Assembly: GCA_028876695.1 (NCBI GenBank)
Contig: JAGWRH010000184.1
Span: 1-10,042, forward strand
Source: Acidobacteriota bacterium
Lineage (GTDB): Bacteria; Acidobacteriota; Terriglobia; Acidiferrales; UBA7541
Direction: 5' to 3'
Length of the DNA: 10,042 nucleotides
The notes beneath the pieces are model-generated. The model was not told the DNA's origin and searched no databases. It saw only the letters and a list, made by a program, of their open reading frames with translations. The number at the start of each line of letters is the position of its first letter. The first letter of the stretch is position 1. The translations under genes and the position numbers were made by a program. Shown here piece by piece: positions 1 to 7,223 of this stretch.

Positions 1-2326
1 CGATGCGGATCACCACGCTGTACTGATTTTCATTGCGGATATTGCCGAACGAAAACCGCCGGTACTCGAAGCCGACGCCACAGCAGTTCCCGTTGTAGGT
101 GAGCTCGGCGATCTGGTTTTGGAACAGGGCCTGGCCGAAATCGTAACTCGCGCCGAAGTTTATATTCCATCCGCGCCGGTTCAGATCACCCCAGCCGAAG
201 AGCGTGCGCACCTGATTGGATCTCTGCCGGAAATTGGGCGGGGGCGAAGGAGGTTTCAACGGCAGATTCAGCACCGAAAAATGCGCCAGGGTGATGAACG
301 ACGCCTTGTACGGTTTCAGCTTCAGCAGCGTGCCGATCGCGGTCGCGCGGTTGCGGTTCGGGTCGTAGTTGATGACGAACTCCGTGTCGTAACGGCGCCC
401 CGGCTCCATGCGCAGGTCGCTGACGATGGGCGAAAAATGCCGCGGCTCATCGGCGAACGCAAAAGGCGTAAGCTCGTCGAGGGTTTTGAATACATTCGGC
501 TGCCCGGGCGTGAGCGCGCCGCCGAAGGTCGGATCAAAAAAATATTTCTGCGCCAGCGTCCAGGAGAGGACTTCCCGACTTCCGCCGCCGGTTCGGCGGT
601 AGAGCCGCTGCGTGACGCCGTACTCGATTTCGTTCGTGTCCGTCAGCGTCTCGTCCTCGTCGAATCGCACGAAGCGCCCGAAATCGTTGACGCCATTCAC
701 GTATTGATACGTGAAATTCGGTTCGATCACGTGCTTCCATTTCGTGGCGCCTTGGCCGAAAACGCGCTCGATCTCGGGCAGCCGCGCGTCCAGGCGGAAC
801 TCCTCGGTGTTGCGAAAAAAAGCTTCCTTCAGAAAAGCGCCGTTCACCAGCTGCCCGCCATAATTCGTGCTGCGAAAGGTAAAGCTCGGCGCGGCATCGA
901 GCCAACGGCCCCAATGGAGCGGCAGCGTCACCGATGGCGCCACTTCGCTGCGCTCCACGAAATTCGGCGTTGAAAACGGCGTCACGTTGTCTTGCCGGTT
1001 CGCCGCGCCGGTGAACACGTGGAACGAAAAATACACCGGAAGCCGGTCGAGAAGCTCGCGATCCACGGAACTGAATCGCGCTTCGGGCGCCGTGCGCAAC
1101 ACCATCGACGTCTGCGGCGTCGCGCTCAAATAGTTGCGGTAGCTCAGCGCGGCGAAGCCGAGGCTGTAGCCATCGAAGTCTTTGGTCAGGAACGCGTCAT
1201 TGCGAACTTCGGAGTTCACCGCTTGCGTAAACGTTTCGGACCACGCCAGGCGGAACGTCAGCGACGTAAGCTGATCCAGATCGGCCACCGCGCGCCAGCC
1301 GTGCGGCATGTCCGACGTAAACAGCAGTTTCGCTTCGTGCCCGCCCTGCTTCAGCGGCGGCCCGGCCGGCTGCGGAAGCCCGCGATCCATCACTCCAAAA
1401 TAGGAGGCGTCCAGCGACGCGTTTTCCCACGGCTTCATGCGAAATTCGCCGCGCTGGCTCCATCCGCGCTCGCTGTAGTACTCGCTCCCCACCGTCGCGT
1501 CCAGCCAATCAAGCGGCGCCCAATAAATCGCGTCGCCCATCACGTAGCCTTTTTGCGACGTGCGCCCGGCCTCCGGCACCAGGAATCCCGAATCGCGCCG
1601 TCTTTCCGCCGGAAGCGTGGCGTACGGCAAATACAGCACCGGCACGGAGAACACGCGAAAATTGCCGTTTTCCAGATGCACCGATTTCTGCAGCCGGATG
1701 GTCGCCTCGGGCGCGTAAAACTTCCACGTCGGGTGATCCGGGTTGCAGACCGTCAGCCACGCGCCGCGAATTTTGTACTCGTGTTCGTTCACGCGCTCGG
1801 CTTCGCGCGCCTCGAAGTAAATTGGGTTGGGGCTCACCAGCAAGTTTGGCGAAGGCGTTCGCTGCACCTGGAACGTTCCGCGCACGTCGTGAAACACGCC
1901 TCGCCCGCTGCGCAAGTTATAGCTCGCGTCGGCGGCTTCCACGTGCTGGCTTTGGTAATCGAGCTGCACGTGCCCGCGCGCGCTGACTTCTTGCGTTTCC
2001 GTGTTGTATTCCACGTGGTCCGCGCGGAGCCGCGCGTCTTGGTACACCACGTCGACGTTCCCGTCCGCGTAATAGATTTTGTCCGCCAGGCGCTGCTGAT
2101 CCGCTTGCAAAGTCATTTCGCCGCCGGATAGCAGTGCCGGCTCGGCGCGATGCGCGGCCTTGGAACGGTTTTTCTGGGCGTATGTTGCGCCTGGAATCGC
2201 GAACGCGAATGCCAGCAGCGCTGCTAGCTGAGCCGGCCACCTGCGGGTCTTTCGATTCCGGGACGGAAGGATCGTTCTCGCTGGAATCGGTTTGCGAGCG
2301 CACCTGCGCAGCGTGGCGCCCGGCAT
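1..2326 (-). CDS. lptD: LPS-assembly protein LptD (OstA/Imp), C-terminal end just outside window
   Basis: LptD is the outer-membrane beta-barrel that, with the lipoprotein LptE, inserts lipopolysaccharide into the outer leaflet. The frame is open without a stop from the ATG at 2326 to the window edge (775 codons). The N-terminus has a basic region and a hydrophobic stretch (LAALLAFAFAIPGATYA, about residues 39-55) that fits a signal peptide. An OstA/LptA-like beta-jellyroll follows, from GGEMTLQAD to about residue 200, with the family segments ADGNVDVVYQ and VEYNTETQEV. The rest is barrel, with PVLYLPYATLP and a DSGFLVPEAG motif. Cys194 (WLTVCNPDHPTWKF) and the adjacent pair Cys748-Cys749 (NGNCCGVGF) match the conserved disulfide cysteines. 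The length matches the family (about 780 aa in E. coli), so only a few residues should be missing at the C-terminus. No strong Shine-Dalgarno precedes 2326. This start was chosen because it is the in-frame ATG upstream of the signal peptide, and the n-region is longer than usual. It lies 90 nt downstream of the permease gene, probably in the same transcript. Confidence 0.93.
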   Translation of the reverse strand, partial: MPGATLRRCARKPIPARTILPSRNRKTRRWPAQLAALLAFAFAIPGATYAQKNRSKAAHRAEPALLSGGEMTLQADQQRLADKIYYADGNVDVVYQDARLRADHVEYNTETQEVSARGHVQLDYQSQHVEAADASYNLRSGRGVFHDVRGTFQVQRTPSPNLLVSPNPIYFEAREAERVNEHEYKIRGAWLTVCNPDHPTWKFYAPEATIRLQKSVHLENGNFRVFSVPVLYLPYATLPAERRRDSGFLVPEAGRTSQKGYVMGDAIYWAPLDWLDATVGSEYYSERGWSQRGEFRMKPWENASLDASYFGVMDRGLPQPAGPPLKQGGHEAKLLFTSDMPHGWRAVADLDQLTSLTFRLAWSETFTQAVNSEVRNDAFLTKDFDGYSLGFAALSYRNYLSATPQTSMVLRTAPEARFSSVDRELLDRLPVYFSFHVFTGAANRQDNVTPFSTPNFVERSEVAPSVTLPLHWGRWLDAAPSFTFRSTNYGGQLVNGAFLKEAFFRNTEEFRLDARLPEIERVFGQGATKWKHVIEPNFTYQYVNGVNDFGRFVRFDEDETLTDTNEIEYGVTQRLYRRTGGGSREVLSWTLAQKYFFDPTFGGALTPGQPNVFKTLDELTPFAFADEPRHFSPIVSDLRMEPGRRYDTEFVINYDPNRNRATAIGTLLKLKPYKASFITLAHFSVLNLPLKPPSPPPNFRQRSNQVRTLFGWGDLNRRGWNINFGASYDFGQALFQNQIAELTYNGNCCGVGFEYRRFSFGNIRNENQYSVVIRI

Positions 2327-2416
2327 CGCCTGGAAAGGATTGCAAAATGGTCGGACCAAATCGCGAGCCTAACACGCGCCTGTCGCGGTCGCAACGCCAG
2401 CCCGGCCGGGTCCCGC

Positions 2417-3517
2417 CTATTCGTACGCCAGCGCTTCCACCGGATCGCGCTTGCTCGCCAGCCATGCCGGATACGACGCGCCCAGTAATCCGCCCACCAG
2501 CGCGATAGCCGCGGCGATCAAAATCCAGCGCAGCGTGATCAGGATCGTCAGCGAAGGGAAAATTCTGATGAAAATCAGCCGCATGATGTAGCTCAATCCC
2601 ACTCCGGCGACCGCTCCGCCGAGGCATAAGAGCGCCGTCTCGCTCAGGAAAATCTGCACGATGTAGCCCTTCGATGCCCCAAGCGACTTGAGCACCCCGA
2701 TTTCGCGCGTCCGTTCGATGATCGTGGTGTACATCGAAAGGAAAATCACCAGGAACCCGATGCACACGGCGATGGCGATCATCACGTTGATGAACGCGCC
2801 CAGCCCCGGCATGTTCGACGACGTCATCAGCGACATGTAATCCTTGATCGAGCGGATCTCGTAGCGCGGCAGGAGTCCGCTGATTTCGTCCATCGCGGCG
2901 GGAGTGTGATCGGAGCGGTCGCATTTCACGAAAAAGACGGAGGCTTTCCCGCTCGCCCCGGACATTTCCTGCAGCGTGGACATCAGCACAAACAGCCGCG
3001 CGCCCTTTCCGTGCTCGACGATGCCTGCCACGTGAAAATCCCGCCCCAACAGATGCAGCGTCTGGCCGGCGTCGATGCGTTTGGCCCGCGCGTACACGTC
3101 GTCAACGAGTATGTCGTTCGGTTCCGTCAGCGCGTGCCCGGAATGGAAAACAAATCCTCCGGAAACGGCGCGGAAGGTCTTCGGCTCGATCCCGTACACC
3201 AGATCGAGGCCATTCACCGAATTGAACTGAATCAGAACCGGCGCGACCGCCTGCACATAACTCAAGGCGCGCAGCTTTCCGGCTATGGCGATGGGCATCG
3301 GCGCTCCGCTGAACGCCATGAAGATCGACGCGGAGGGCGGCTGCACCATGATGTCCGCGCCGACGCCTTCCGTCCGCTTGGCCGAGTCGCGCAGCAATCC
3401 GCTGGTCAATCCCACCACGATGATCACCAGCGTCACCTCCACGGCCACCGCGATCACCGTGATCGCCGTCCGCACCGGGCGGTGCATCGAATTGCGCACG
3501 ATCATGTGGCCGATCAC
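2417..3517 (-). CDS. MacB/FtsX-type ABC transporter permease
   Basis: This is a 366-aa inner-membrane permease of the FtsX/MacB/LolC-E type. These proteins couple cytoplasmic ATP hydrolysis to work in the periplasm, such as lipoprotein release, peptide export or envelope signalling. TM1 is at about residues 16-38, followed by a periplasmic MacB_PCD-like domain of about 200 residues, then TM2 (240-263), TM3 (287-312) and TM4 (328-351). The cytoplasmic motif REIGVLKSLGAS (271-282) and the ending YPAWLASKRDPVEALAYE are characteristic of the FtsX core. The start is the GTG at 3517, whose last two bases lie in the lipoprotein stop (GTGA overlap), with GGGAG just upstream. An ATG four codons later (3505) is an alternative. 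Overlap with the upstream lipoprotein gene implies translational coupling. No ATP-binding subunit is encoded in the window. The substrate is unknown, but the neighbours suggest envelope lipid or lipoprotein traffic. Confidence 0.9.
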   Translation of the reverse strand: MIGHMIVRNSMHRPVRTAITVIAVAVEVTLVIIVVGLTSGLLRDSAKRTEGVGADIMVQPPSASIFMAFSGAPMPIAIAGKLRALSYVQAVAPVLIQFNSVNGLDLVYGIEPKTFRAVSGGFVFHSGHALTEPNDILVDDVYARAKRIDAGQTLHLLGRDFHVAGIVEHGKGARLFVLMSTLQEMSGASGKASVFFVKCDRSDHTPAAMDEISGLLPRYEIRSIKDYMSLMTSSNMPGLGAFINVMIAIAVCIGFLVIFLSMYTTIIERTREIGVLKSLGASKGYIVQIFLSETALLCLGGAVAGVGLSYIMRLIFIRIFPSLTILITLRWILIAAAIALVGGLLGASYPAWLASKRDPVEALAYE

Positions 3518-4467
3518 TGGGAAGCTCCCGAGGGAGCCGCGCCCCCCGGCTGCGGCTTTGACTCAGGCTCTCCCACGCGCACCAGTTCCGTCCCTGGAGG
3601 CTGGTTGAGCACGAAGCGCTCCGGCTCGATCGCCAAATTCAGCGTCATCCGTACGATGTGAATCTCCAATCGATAGTCGCTCGCGGGACGATTCACCGAA
3701 ATTCCTCGCGCGTATCGCTCCGCTCCGAAGTTATCCCAATCGGAATAACCGGCGTCGGACGCTAATTGTCCCCCGGAATCATACGTCTGAATCCGCGAAA
3801 CGTTCAGGTCGGTTCGATCGAACCAGATCTTCCGCGTAATTTCCCAGTCTGCTTCGGCCGCCGTGGCGGCCCGCGGGCCCACTCGATGGATCACCGTCAG
3901 GACGTAATACGCGGCCGTTCCCTGCGCCGATTGCTCGAGCAACACCGGATCGTCGGGAGCAATTTCGTTCCAGAACAACGCGCCTGTCAAATGCTGCGGC
4001 CGCAAATTCTCGATCGGTTTCGCCGACGGCCGCTCCAGCTGCGCCGGTCCCACAATGAATTTATTTTTCGACGGGATAAAAATGTGAAACGTCGCGCCGT
4101 CGCTCACCATATCGAAAATGTCGGTCCCCACTACGGGCACTTGCCCGATCACGCGAACGTCGGCCGGCTTCTGCGCCAGGATGAACCCGCTCACCTCGTG
4201 ATACTGCTCGATAACGCCGGTATACGCGGAACCGGCCGTCAGAACCATGGTGACAGCCGCGTTCATCGACGTGATCGACTGCGCCTGATGGTCATACGAT
4301 TCGATGAGTTGCTGTTTGCTCGCGGTCTTGAGCGCGACGGGTGGGCCCGCCGGCTTTACCACCGTCTTGCGGCTGACGGCGCACCCGCCCGAAATGCCCG
4401 CCGAAACCACCAGCAGCACGATGCAGCACGTCTTCGATCGCCTAAATTGGGGAAAGGTCACGGACAC
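3514..4467 (-). CDS. LolA/DUF4292-like outer-membrane lipoprotein
   Basis: This is a 317-aa exported protein. The N-terminus has a basic stretch (RRSK), a hydrophobic core (about 13-27) and SGGC with Cys29, which reads as a lipoprotein signal. The -3 residue is Ser rather than the usual Leu, so the lipobox is atypical. Residues about 60-140 (SMNAAVTMVLTAG, FILAQKPADVRVIGQ, FDMVSDGATFHIFIPSKNK) resemble the LolA/LolB-like beta-sheet fold found in DUF4292-type proteins, which bind lipid or lipoprotein acyl chains in a hydrophobic half-barrel. The C-terminus is rich in Pro, Gly and Ala. The predicted start is the GTG at 4467, with a weak Shine-Dalgarno. A second GTG at 4461 is equally possible. 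It lies 62 nt downstream of the hydrolase-like gene and overlaps the permease gene, so an accessory or acceptor role for that permease is inferred. The fold assignment comes from motif resemblance and is moderate. Confidence 0.8.
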   Translation of the reverse strand: MSVTFPQFRRSKTCCIVLLVVSAGISGGCAVSRKTVVKPAGPPVALKTASKQQLIESYDHQAQSITSMNAAVTMVLTAGSAYTGVIEQYHEVSGFILAQKPADVRVIGQVPVVGTDIFDMVSDGATFHIFIPSKNKFIVGPAQLERPSAKPIENLRPQHLTGALFWNEIAPDDPVLLEQSAQGTAAYYVLTVIHRVGPRAATAAEADWEITRKIWFDRTDLNVSRIQTYDSGGQLASDAGYSDWDNFGAERYARGISVNRPASDYRLEIHIVRMTLNLAIEPERFVLNQPPGTELVRVGEPESKPQPGGAAPSGASQ

Positions 4468-4529
4468 AAACCAGGAAATTTAGCAGCCGGGTCGCGGGGT
4501 GTCAAACGAGCCGCGCGCCGCAAATCGGA

Positions 4530-6026
4530 TTAATTCGCGGTTCCGTGCGGCGCTGGCCGCTTGCCGCCTGCCGTAATCCAGCTGGAGATATCGCTGATCG
4601 CCTGTTCATCCACGTGCCCAGGCTTCGAGTAGTCCTCCGGAAACGATGGGCCGGTGCCGAATATAAACAGGTGATTCAGGTCGGGATACAGCTTCAAAGT
4701 CGCGTTGCGCCGATGCGCGAAAGCGGATTGCCAGCCGCTGAAATCGTCTTCGGGAGTCACTTGAAAATCGCGTCCGCCCTGTAGGATCAGCAGCGGAATC
4801 CTAAGCCGTTCCGCTGTTTCGACCGGGTTGTAGTCGCGCAAATCGAGCCAGTACGAAGCAGCCATCGTCCCGTCCAGTACCTGGACGCTATCGCCCGGCT
4901 TCAAATTGGGATTTTCGATCTGCTTGGCCGAATCTTCGGCGATCGCAATCGCTTTCTCGTCCTCGGCGCTGGGCCGTGGGGTGGCTTTAGGAGCGGCCTC
5001 GCCTGTCGGTTTCGGCGCGAGCGACGGCTTATTCGCCGCCGCGGCTGCCGCCTGTTCCGCGTCCTCCTTGGCCACGTACTGCAGTGCGGTGACCATCTCT
5101 TTCTCAAGCGGCCTCGTATTCGCGCCCATGGCTACGATTCCAGCAATCTGAGGGTCGCCGGCCGCGATCCTGGGCGCCACGTATCCCCCTAATCCGATTC
5201 CGATGATGTAAATCCGGCTGGGGTCGATTTTCGGCTGCTTTGCCAGCATGGCGACGGCCGCGCGCGCATCGCTCATCACCTCATCGTCCACGGTGAGCTT
5301 CGCGGGATCGGCGTTGCTCTTGGCTCCGTATTTTGCCGTTCGCTTCACATATCGATAGACGGCAATGCCGCGGCTCGCCAGTCCCCAGGCCAAATCTCTC
5401 ATCGGCTTGTTGGGCCCGATGGTTTCGTCCTGGTCGTGCGGGCCTGCGTCCTGCAGCAGCACCGCCGCCGGGAACGGCCCCGTGCCGTTCGGCGCAGTGA
5501 GCGTGCCCGGCATTTCGAAAGCCCCGTTCACTAGATTGAGCGGCTGCTCGGTGAATGCGCTGGGCTGCGCGTATGCCGGCGCGGTCCATGCCGGCAGCGG
5601 CTGCTGGTGCGGCCCGAAGTGCAGCCCGGCGATTTTGCCGTCCTGCTGATACACGATCTCCGCATCCACCAGCGCTTTTTCAAACTTGCAGGTGAAGAGG
5701 ACGGCGTTAAAATTCTGCACCTTGCCCGCGCGAATCCCCGCGATCGACTGAAAAGCGCCTTCCAGCTTCACGATGCTGCCCCAGGCATCCGCCAGCCTTC
5801 CGGCCGGATTTGCCGTCGTCATTTTCGGGTCGTACTGCGCTTCCACTTTGTCGAACTGCCCGGCCGCGAGCTCCTGAATCACCTGTTGCCCGGCGACCAC
5901 CCACGGCGGCACCGTTTGCGCCGCGTCGTTGCGCGTCTGCTGCTTTGGGTTTTGTACGTCCGTCAGTTGCGCCGCGCATGGCAAAGCCGCCAGCGCAATC
6001 AGCAGCGCTATCGCGCCAAACTTCAT
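4530..6026 (-). CDS. Exported DUF3887 / alpha-beta hydrolase-like protein with Ser-to-Gly nucleophile change
   Basis: This 498-aa protein has a cleavable signal peptide (MKFGAIALLIALAALPCAAQ). A DUF3887-like domain follows at about residues 40-140 (VIQELAAGQFDKVEAQY, WGSIVKLEGAF). The rest, about 160-485, is an alpha/beta-hydrolase domain. The segment DETIGPNKPMRDLAWGLASR (about 200-219) and VYRYVKRT are typical of exported esterase-like relatives. The nucleophile elbow, normally GHSLGG, reads G276-I-G278-L-G-G281 (IIGIGLGGYVAPRIA), so Ser is replaced by Gly (codon GGA, plus-strand 5193-5195). The oxyanion-side loop is QDAGPHDQD, where relatives often have HGSGPNDRD. The acid Asp420 (LQGGRD) and His452 (LNHLF) are still in place. 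An Ala/Pro-rich insert lies at about 320-360. The start is supported by AAAGGA about 9 nt upstream. The family normally hydrolyses esters or peptides, so activity here is doubtful. It is the promoter-proximal gene of the minus-strand cluster and reads away from the YkoP-like gene. Confidence 0.88.
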   Translation of the reverse strand: MKFGAIALLIALAALPCAAQLTDVQNPKQQTRNDAAQTVPPWVVAGQQVIQELAAGQFDKVEAQYDPKMTTANPAGRLADAWGSIVKLEGAFQSIAGIRAGKVQNFNAVLFTCKFEKALVDAEIVYQQDGKIAGLHFGPHQQPLPAWTAPAYAQPSAFTEQPLNLVNGAFEMPGTLTAPNGTGPFPAAVLLQDAGPHDQDETIGPNKPMRDLAWGLASRGIAVYRYVKRTAKYGAKSNADPAKLTVDDEVMSDARAAVAMLAKQPKIDPSRIYIIGIGLGGYVAPRIAAGDPQIAGIVAMGANTRPLEKEMVTALQYVAKEDAEQAAAAAANKPSLAPKPTGEAAPKATPRPSAEDEKAIAIAEDSAKQIENPNLKPGDSVQVLDGTMAASYWLDLRDYNPVETAERLRIPLLILQGGRDFQVTPEDDFSGWQSAFAHRRNATLKLYPDLNHLFIFGTGPSFPEDYSKPGHVDEQAISDISSWITAGGKRPAPHGTAN

Positions 6027-6390
6027 CGAGAAATCCTTTCTTTCATGAAAAGCGGCTCAGCCGCGCGCGCAAGCGCGCTGCAATCCACACAAATCCTCGG
6101 ACAACGTAACGGCCGCTTCTCCCCGTCAGATTATTTTCGATTCTACTCGAAATCGGCTTTCGGCCTAAAAGCAATTCGTGCGGCTACGTGTGCGCCACCG
6201 GCGGCTAAAACCTGCGGTGCCGTCGATTTTCTTCGAAATTCTTTCGCCGGAAATTTCGATCTCCGCCGTTGACATCCGCGCGCGCCCTGGTTTACCTTCC
6301 AGTCGCCGGGACCTATGCGGTGCCCGCAGCTCCGCTGTTTAGCTCCCGGAAACTTTCCGGCGTCACACGTTTCGATTGAGGCGCGGTTTT
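6027..6390. other. Divergent intergenic region with GC palindromes
   Basis: No credible gene is seen between the hydrolase-like start (6026, minus) and the YkoP-like start (6391, plus). The region must contain promoters for both directions. Next to the hydrolase-like start lie two short perfect palindromes: GCGGCT-c-AGCCGC (6052-6064) and GCGCGC-aa-GCGCGC (6065-6078). They would fall in that gene's mRNA leader if its promoter is further right. An 8-bp inverted repeat TCGAAATT/AATTTCGA (6233-6240 and 6252-6259) sits just before the candidate rightward promoter. Around 6120-6260 the DNA is more AT-rich than its surroundings, as expected for control DNA. Confidence 0.6.
6269..6297 (+). promoter_or_regulatory. 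Candidate sigma70-type promoter for the YkoP-like gene
   Basis: A perfect -35 box TTGACA (6269-6274) is followed after 16 nt by TTTACC (6291-6296), a weak -10 match. It points at the gene starting at 6391 and would give a leader of about 85-90 nt. An 8-bp inverted repeat directly upstream (6233-6259) could be an operator. The call rests on motif and position only. Confidence 0.35.
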
Positions 6391-7125
6391 ATGCCCATTT
6401 CCCCGCGACTCCATTGGCCGGCGCTTTCTCCAGAAGCAACCCTTCCGAAGTCCGGCTTTCCCGTATGCCCGGACGCCGGTTCTTCCGGCGGTCTTGCCCA
6501 AGCCGTCATTTTTCAACTCGATCGAGTGCTCCGCCGCTGGCAGGGCATCTACGAATTTTCTCAATCCCCTGATTGCCTGCTCCGCGTCGCCAGGCGCCGC
6601 GCCAGCCAGCGCATCGAGCTGCCCGACGGCGCCGCAGTGCGTCCGGGCGACGAAATCCTCGAAATCCATTGGTGGAACGAGCACGTGGCTCGGCTCGTCG
6701 CCGATAAGCCCGCGCTCGCCCGCGCAAAATACTTGCTCGCGCTGGTGCAGCACTCCTTCGAGCAACTGGCCCGCTATCTAGCCGCGGCGCCCGAAGCTGC
6801 GAACGTCCGCTTCGTTCACGGTAACGCAGTTCTTCCCATGCGCGGCCTCCGCAATGAAATCGCCGCGCGCGTGCGCCCCTACGGATTCGTAGTGATCCAT
6901 CGGGAAGCCGGCATCCTCGTGCGCGTGCACGATTTTTTCGAACAGTATTTGGTTTGGGCGCTGCTGTGGGCCTTCCACCATCGAAAGCCGGAGATGAAGA
7001 ATCATTCGCTCAGGCGCGTCGATTTATGGGCCGCGCGCGGTGAGTTCCTCTCGCACTGTCGTCCCGCGCCCGGATCGTCGCTCGCCGCCCGCCTGGAAGT
7101 CGAAGAAATCTCGCGATTGCGATAG
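6391..7125 (+). CDS. YkoP-like domain protein of unknown function
   Basis: This is a 244-aa soluble-looking protein with no signal peptide or clear membrane span. Residues about 36-145 resemble the YkoP-like domain known from Bacillus YkoP and from other bacteria, some with polysaccharide deacetylase neighbours. The visible match is a hydrophobic strand, then RIELPDGAAVRPGDEILEIHWWNE (about 74-97), comparable to the DGS-x-I-x-x-x-D-x-L-x-x-IHLHN pattern, followed by a helical region ALARAKYLLALVQHSFEQLA. The C-terminal 100 residues contain VVIHREAG and DFFEQYLVWALLWAFHHRK. The biochemical function of the family is unknown to me. The ATG at 6391 was chosen because GAGG lies 9 nt upstream (6378-6381); a TTG at 6376 in the same frame overlaps that site and is less likely. 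It is a single gene convergent with the pilin-domain protein gene. Confidence is high that it is a gene and moderate for the family. Confidence 0.78.
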   Translation: MPISPRLHWPALSPEATLPKSGFPVCPDAGSSGGLAQAVIFQLDRVLRRWQGIYEFSQSPDCLLRVARRRASQRIELPDGAAVRPGDEILEIHWWNEHVARLVADKPALARAKYLLALVQHSFEQLARYLAAAPEAANVRFVHGNAVLPMRGLRNEIAARVRPYGFVVIHREAGILVRVHDFFEQYLVWALLWAFHHRKPEMKNHSLRRVDLWAARGEFLSHCRPAPGSSLAARLEVEEISRLR

Positions 7126-7196
7126 CGCGCCGAATCGCATTCGCGCCATGCTCCCTAAGCCGCTCCGTGTTTTTGTGTGGATCGCGGTAGCGCCCC

Positions 7197-7218
7197 AAAA
7201 ACGCTCCGCGCTTTGCGG
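7197..7218 (-). terminator. Weak possible intrinsic terminator after the pilin-domain gene
   Basis: Reading on the minus strand just past the stop at 7224, CCGC-aaagc-GCGG (7218-7206) is followed by agcg and a run of five T (7201-7197). The stem is only 4 bp, so this is a weak candidate. It sits in the 98-bp gap between convergent genes (7126-7223), where termination is expected. No better hairpin with a T tract was found for the + strand gene. Confidence 0.25.
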
Positions 7219-7223
7219 TGGGA

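Noticed and set aside
119..2131. Long + strand open frames (119-973 and 992-2131)
   Set aside because: They are in exact codon register antisense to lptD, have Arg/His-rich composition typical of GC-rich shadows, and show no family resemblance.
2401..2410. CCCGGCCGGG palindrome between permease and lptD as a terminator
   Set aside because: It is only 10 bp with no loop and no following T run, and termination there would separate genes that look co-transcribed.
1917..2924. Minus-strand 335-codon frame across the permease/lptD junction
   Set aside because: It overlaps two well-supported genes in another frame, has a low-complexity Arg/Asp-rich translation and no recognisable domain.
6313..6765. 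Minus-strand 150-codon frame
   Set aside because: It is antisense to the YkoP-like gene, with no domain and no credible context.
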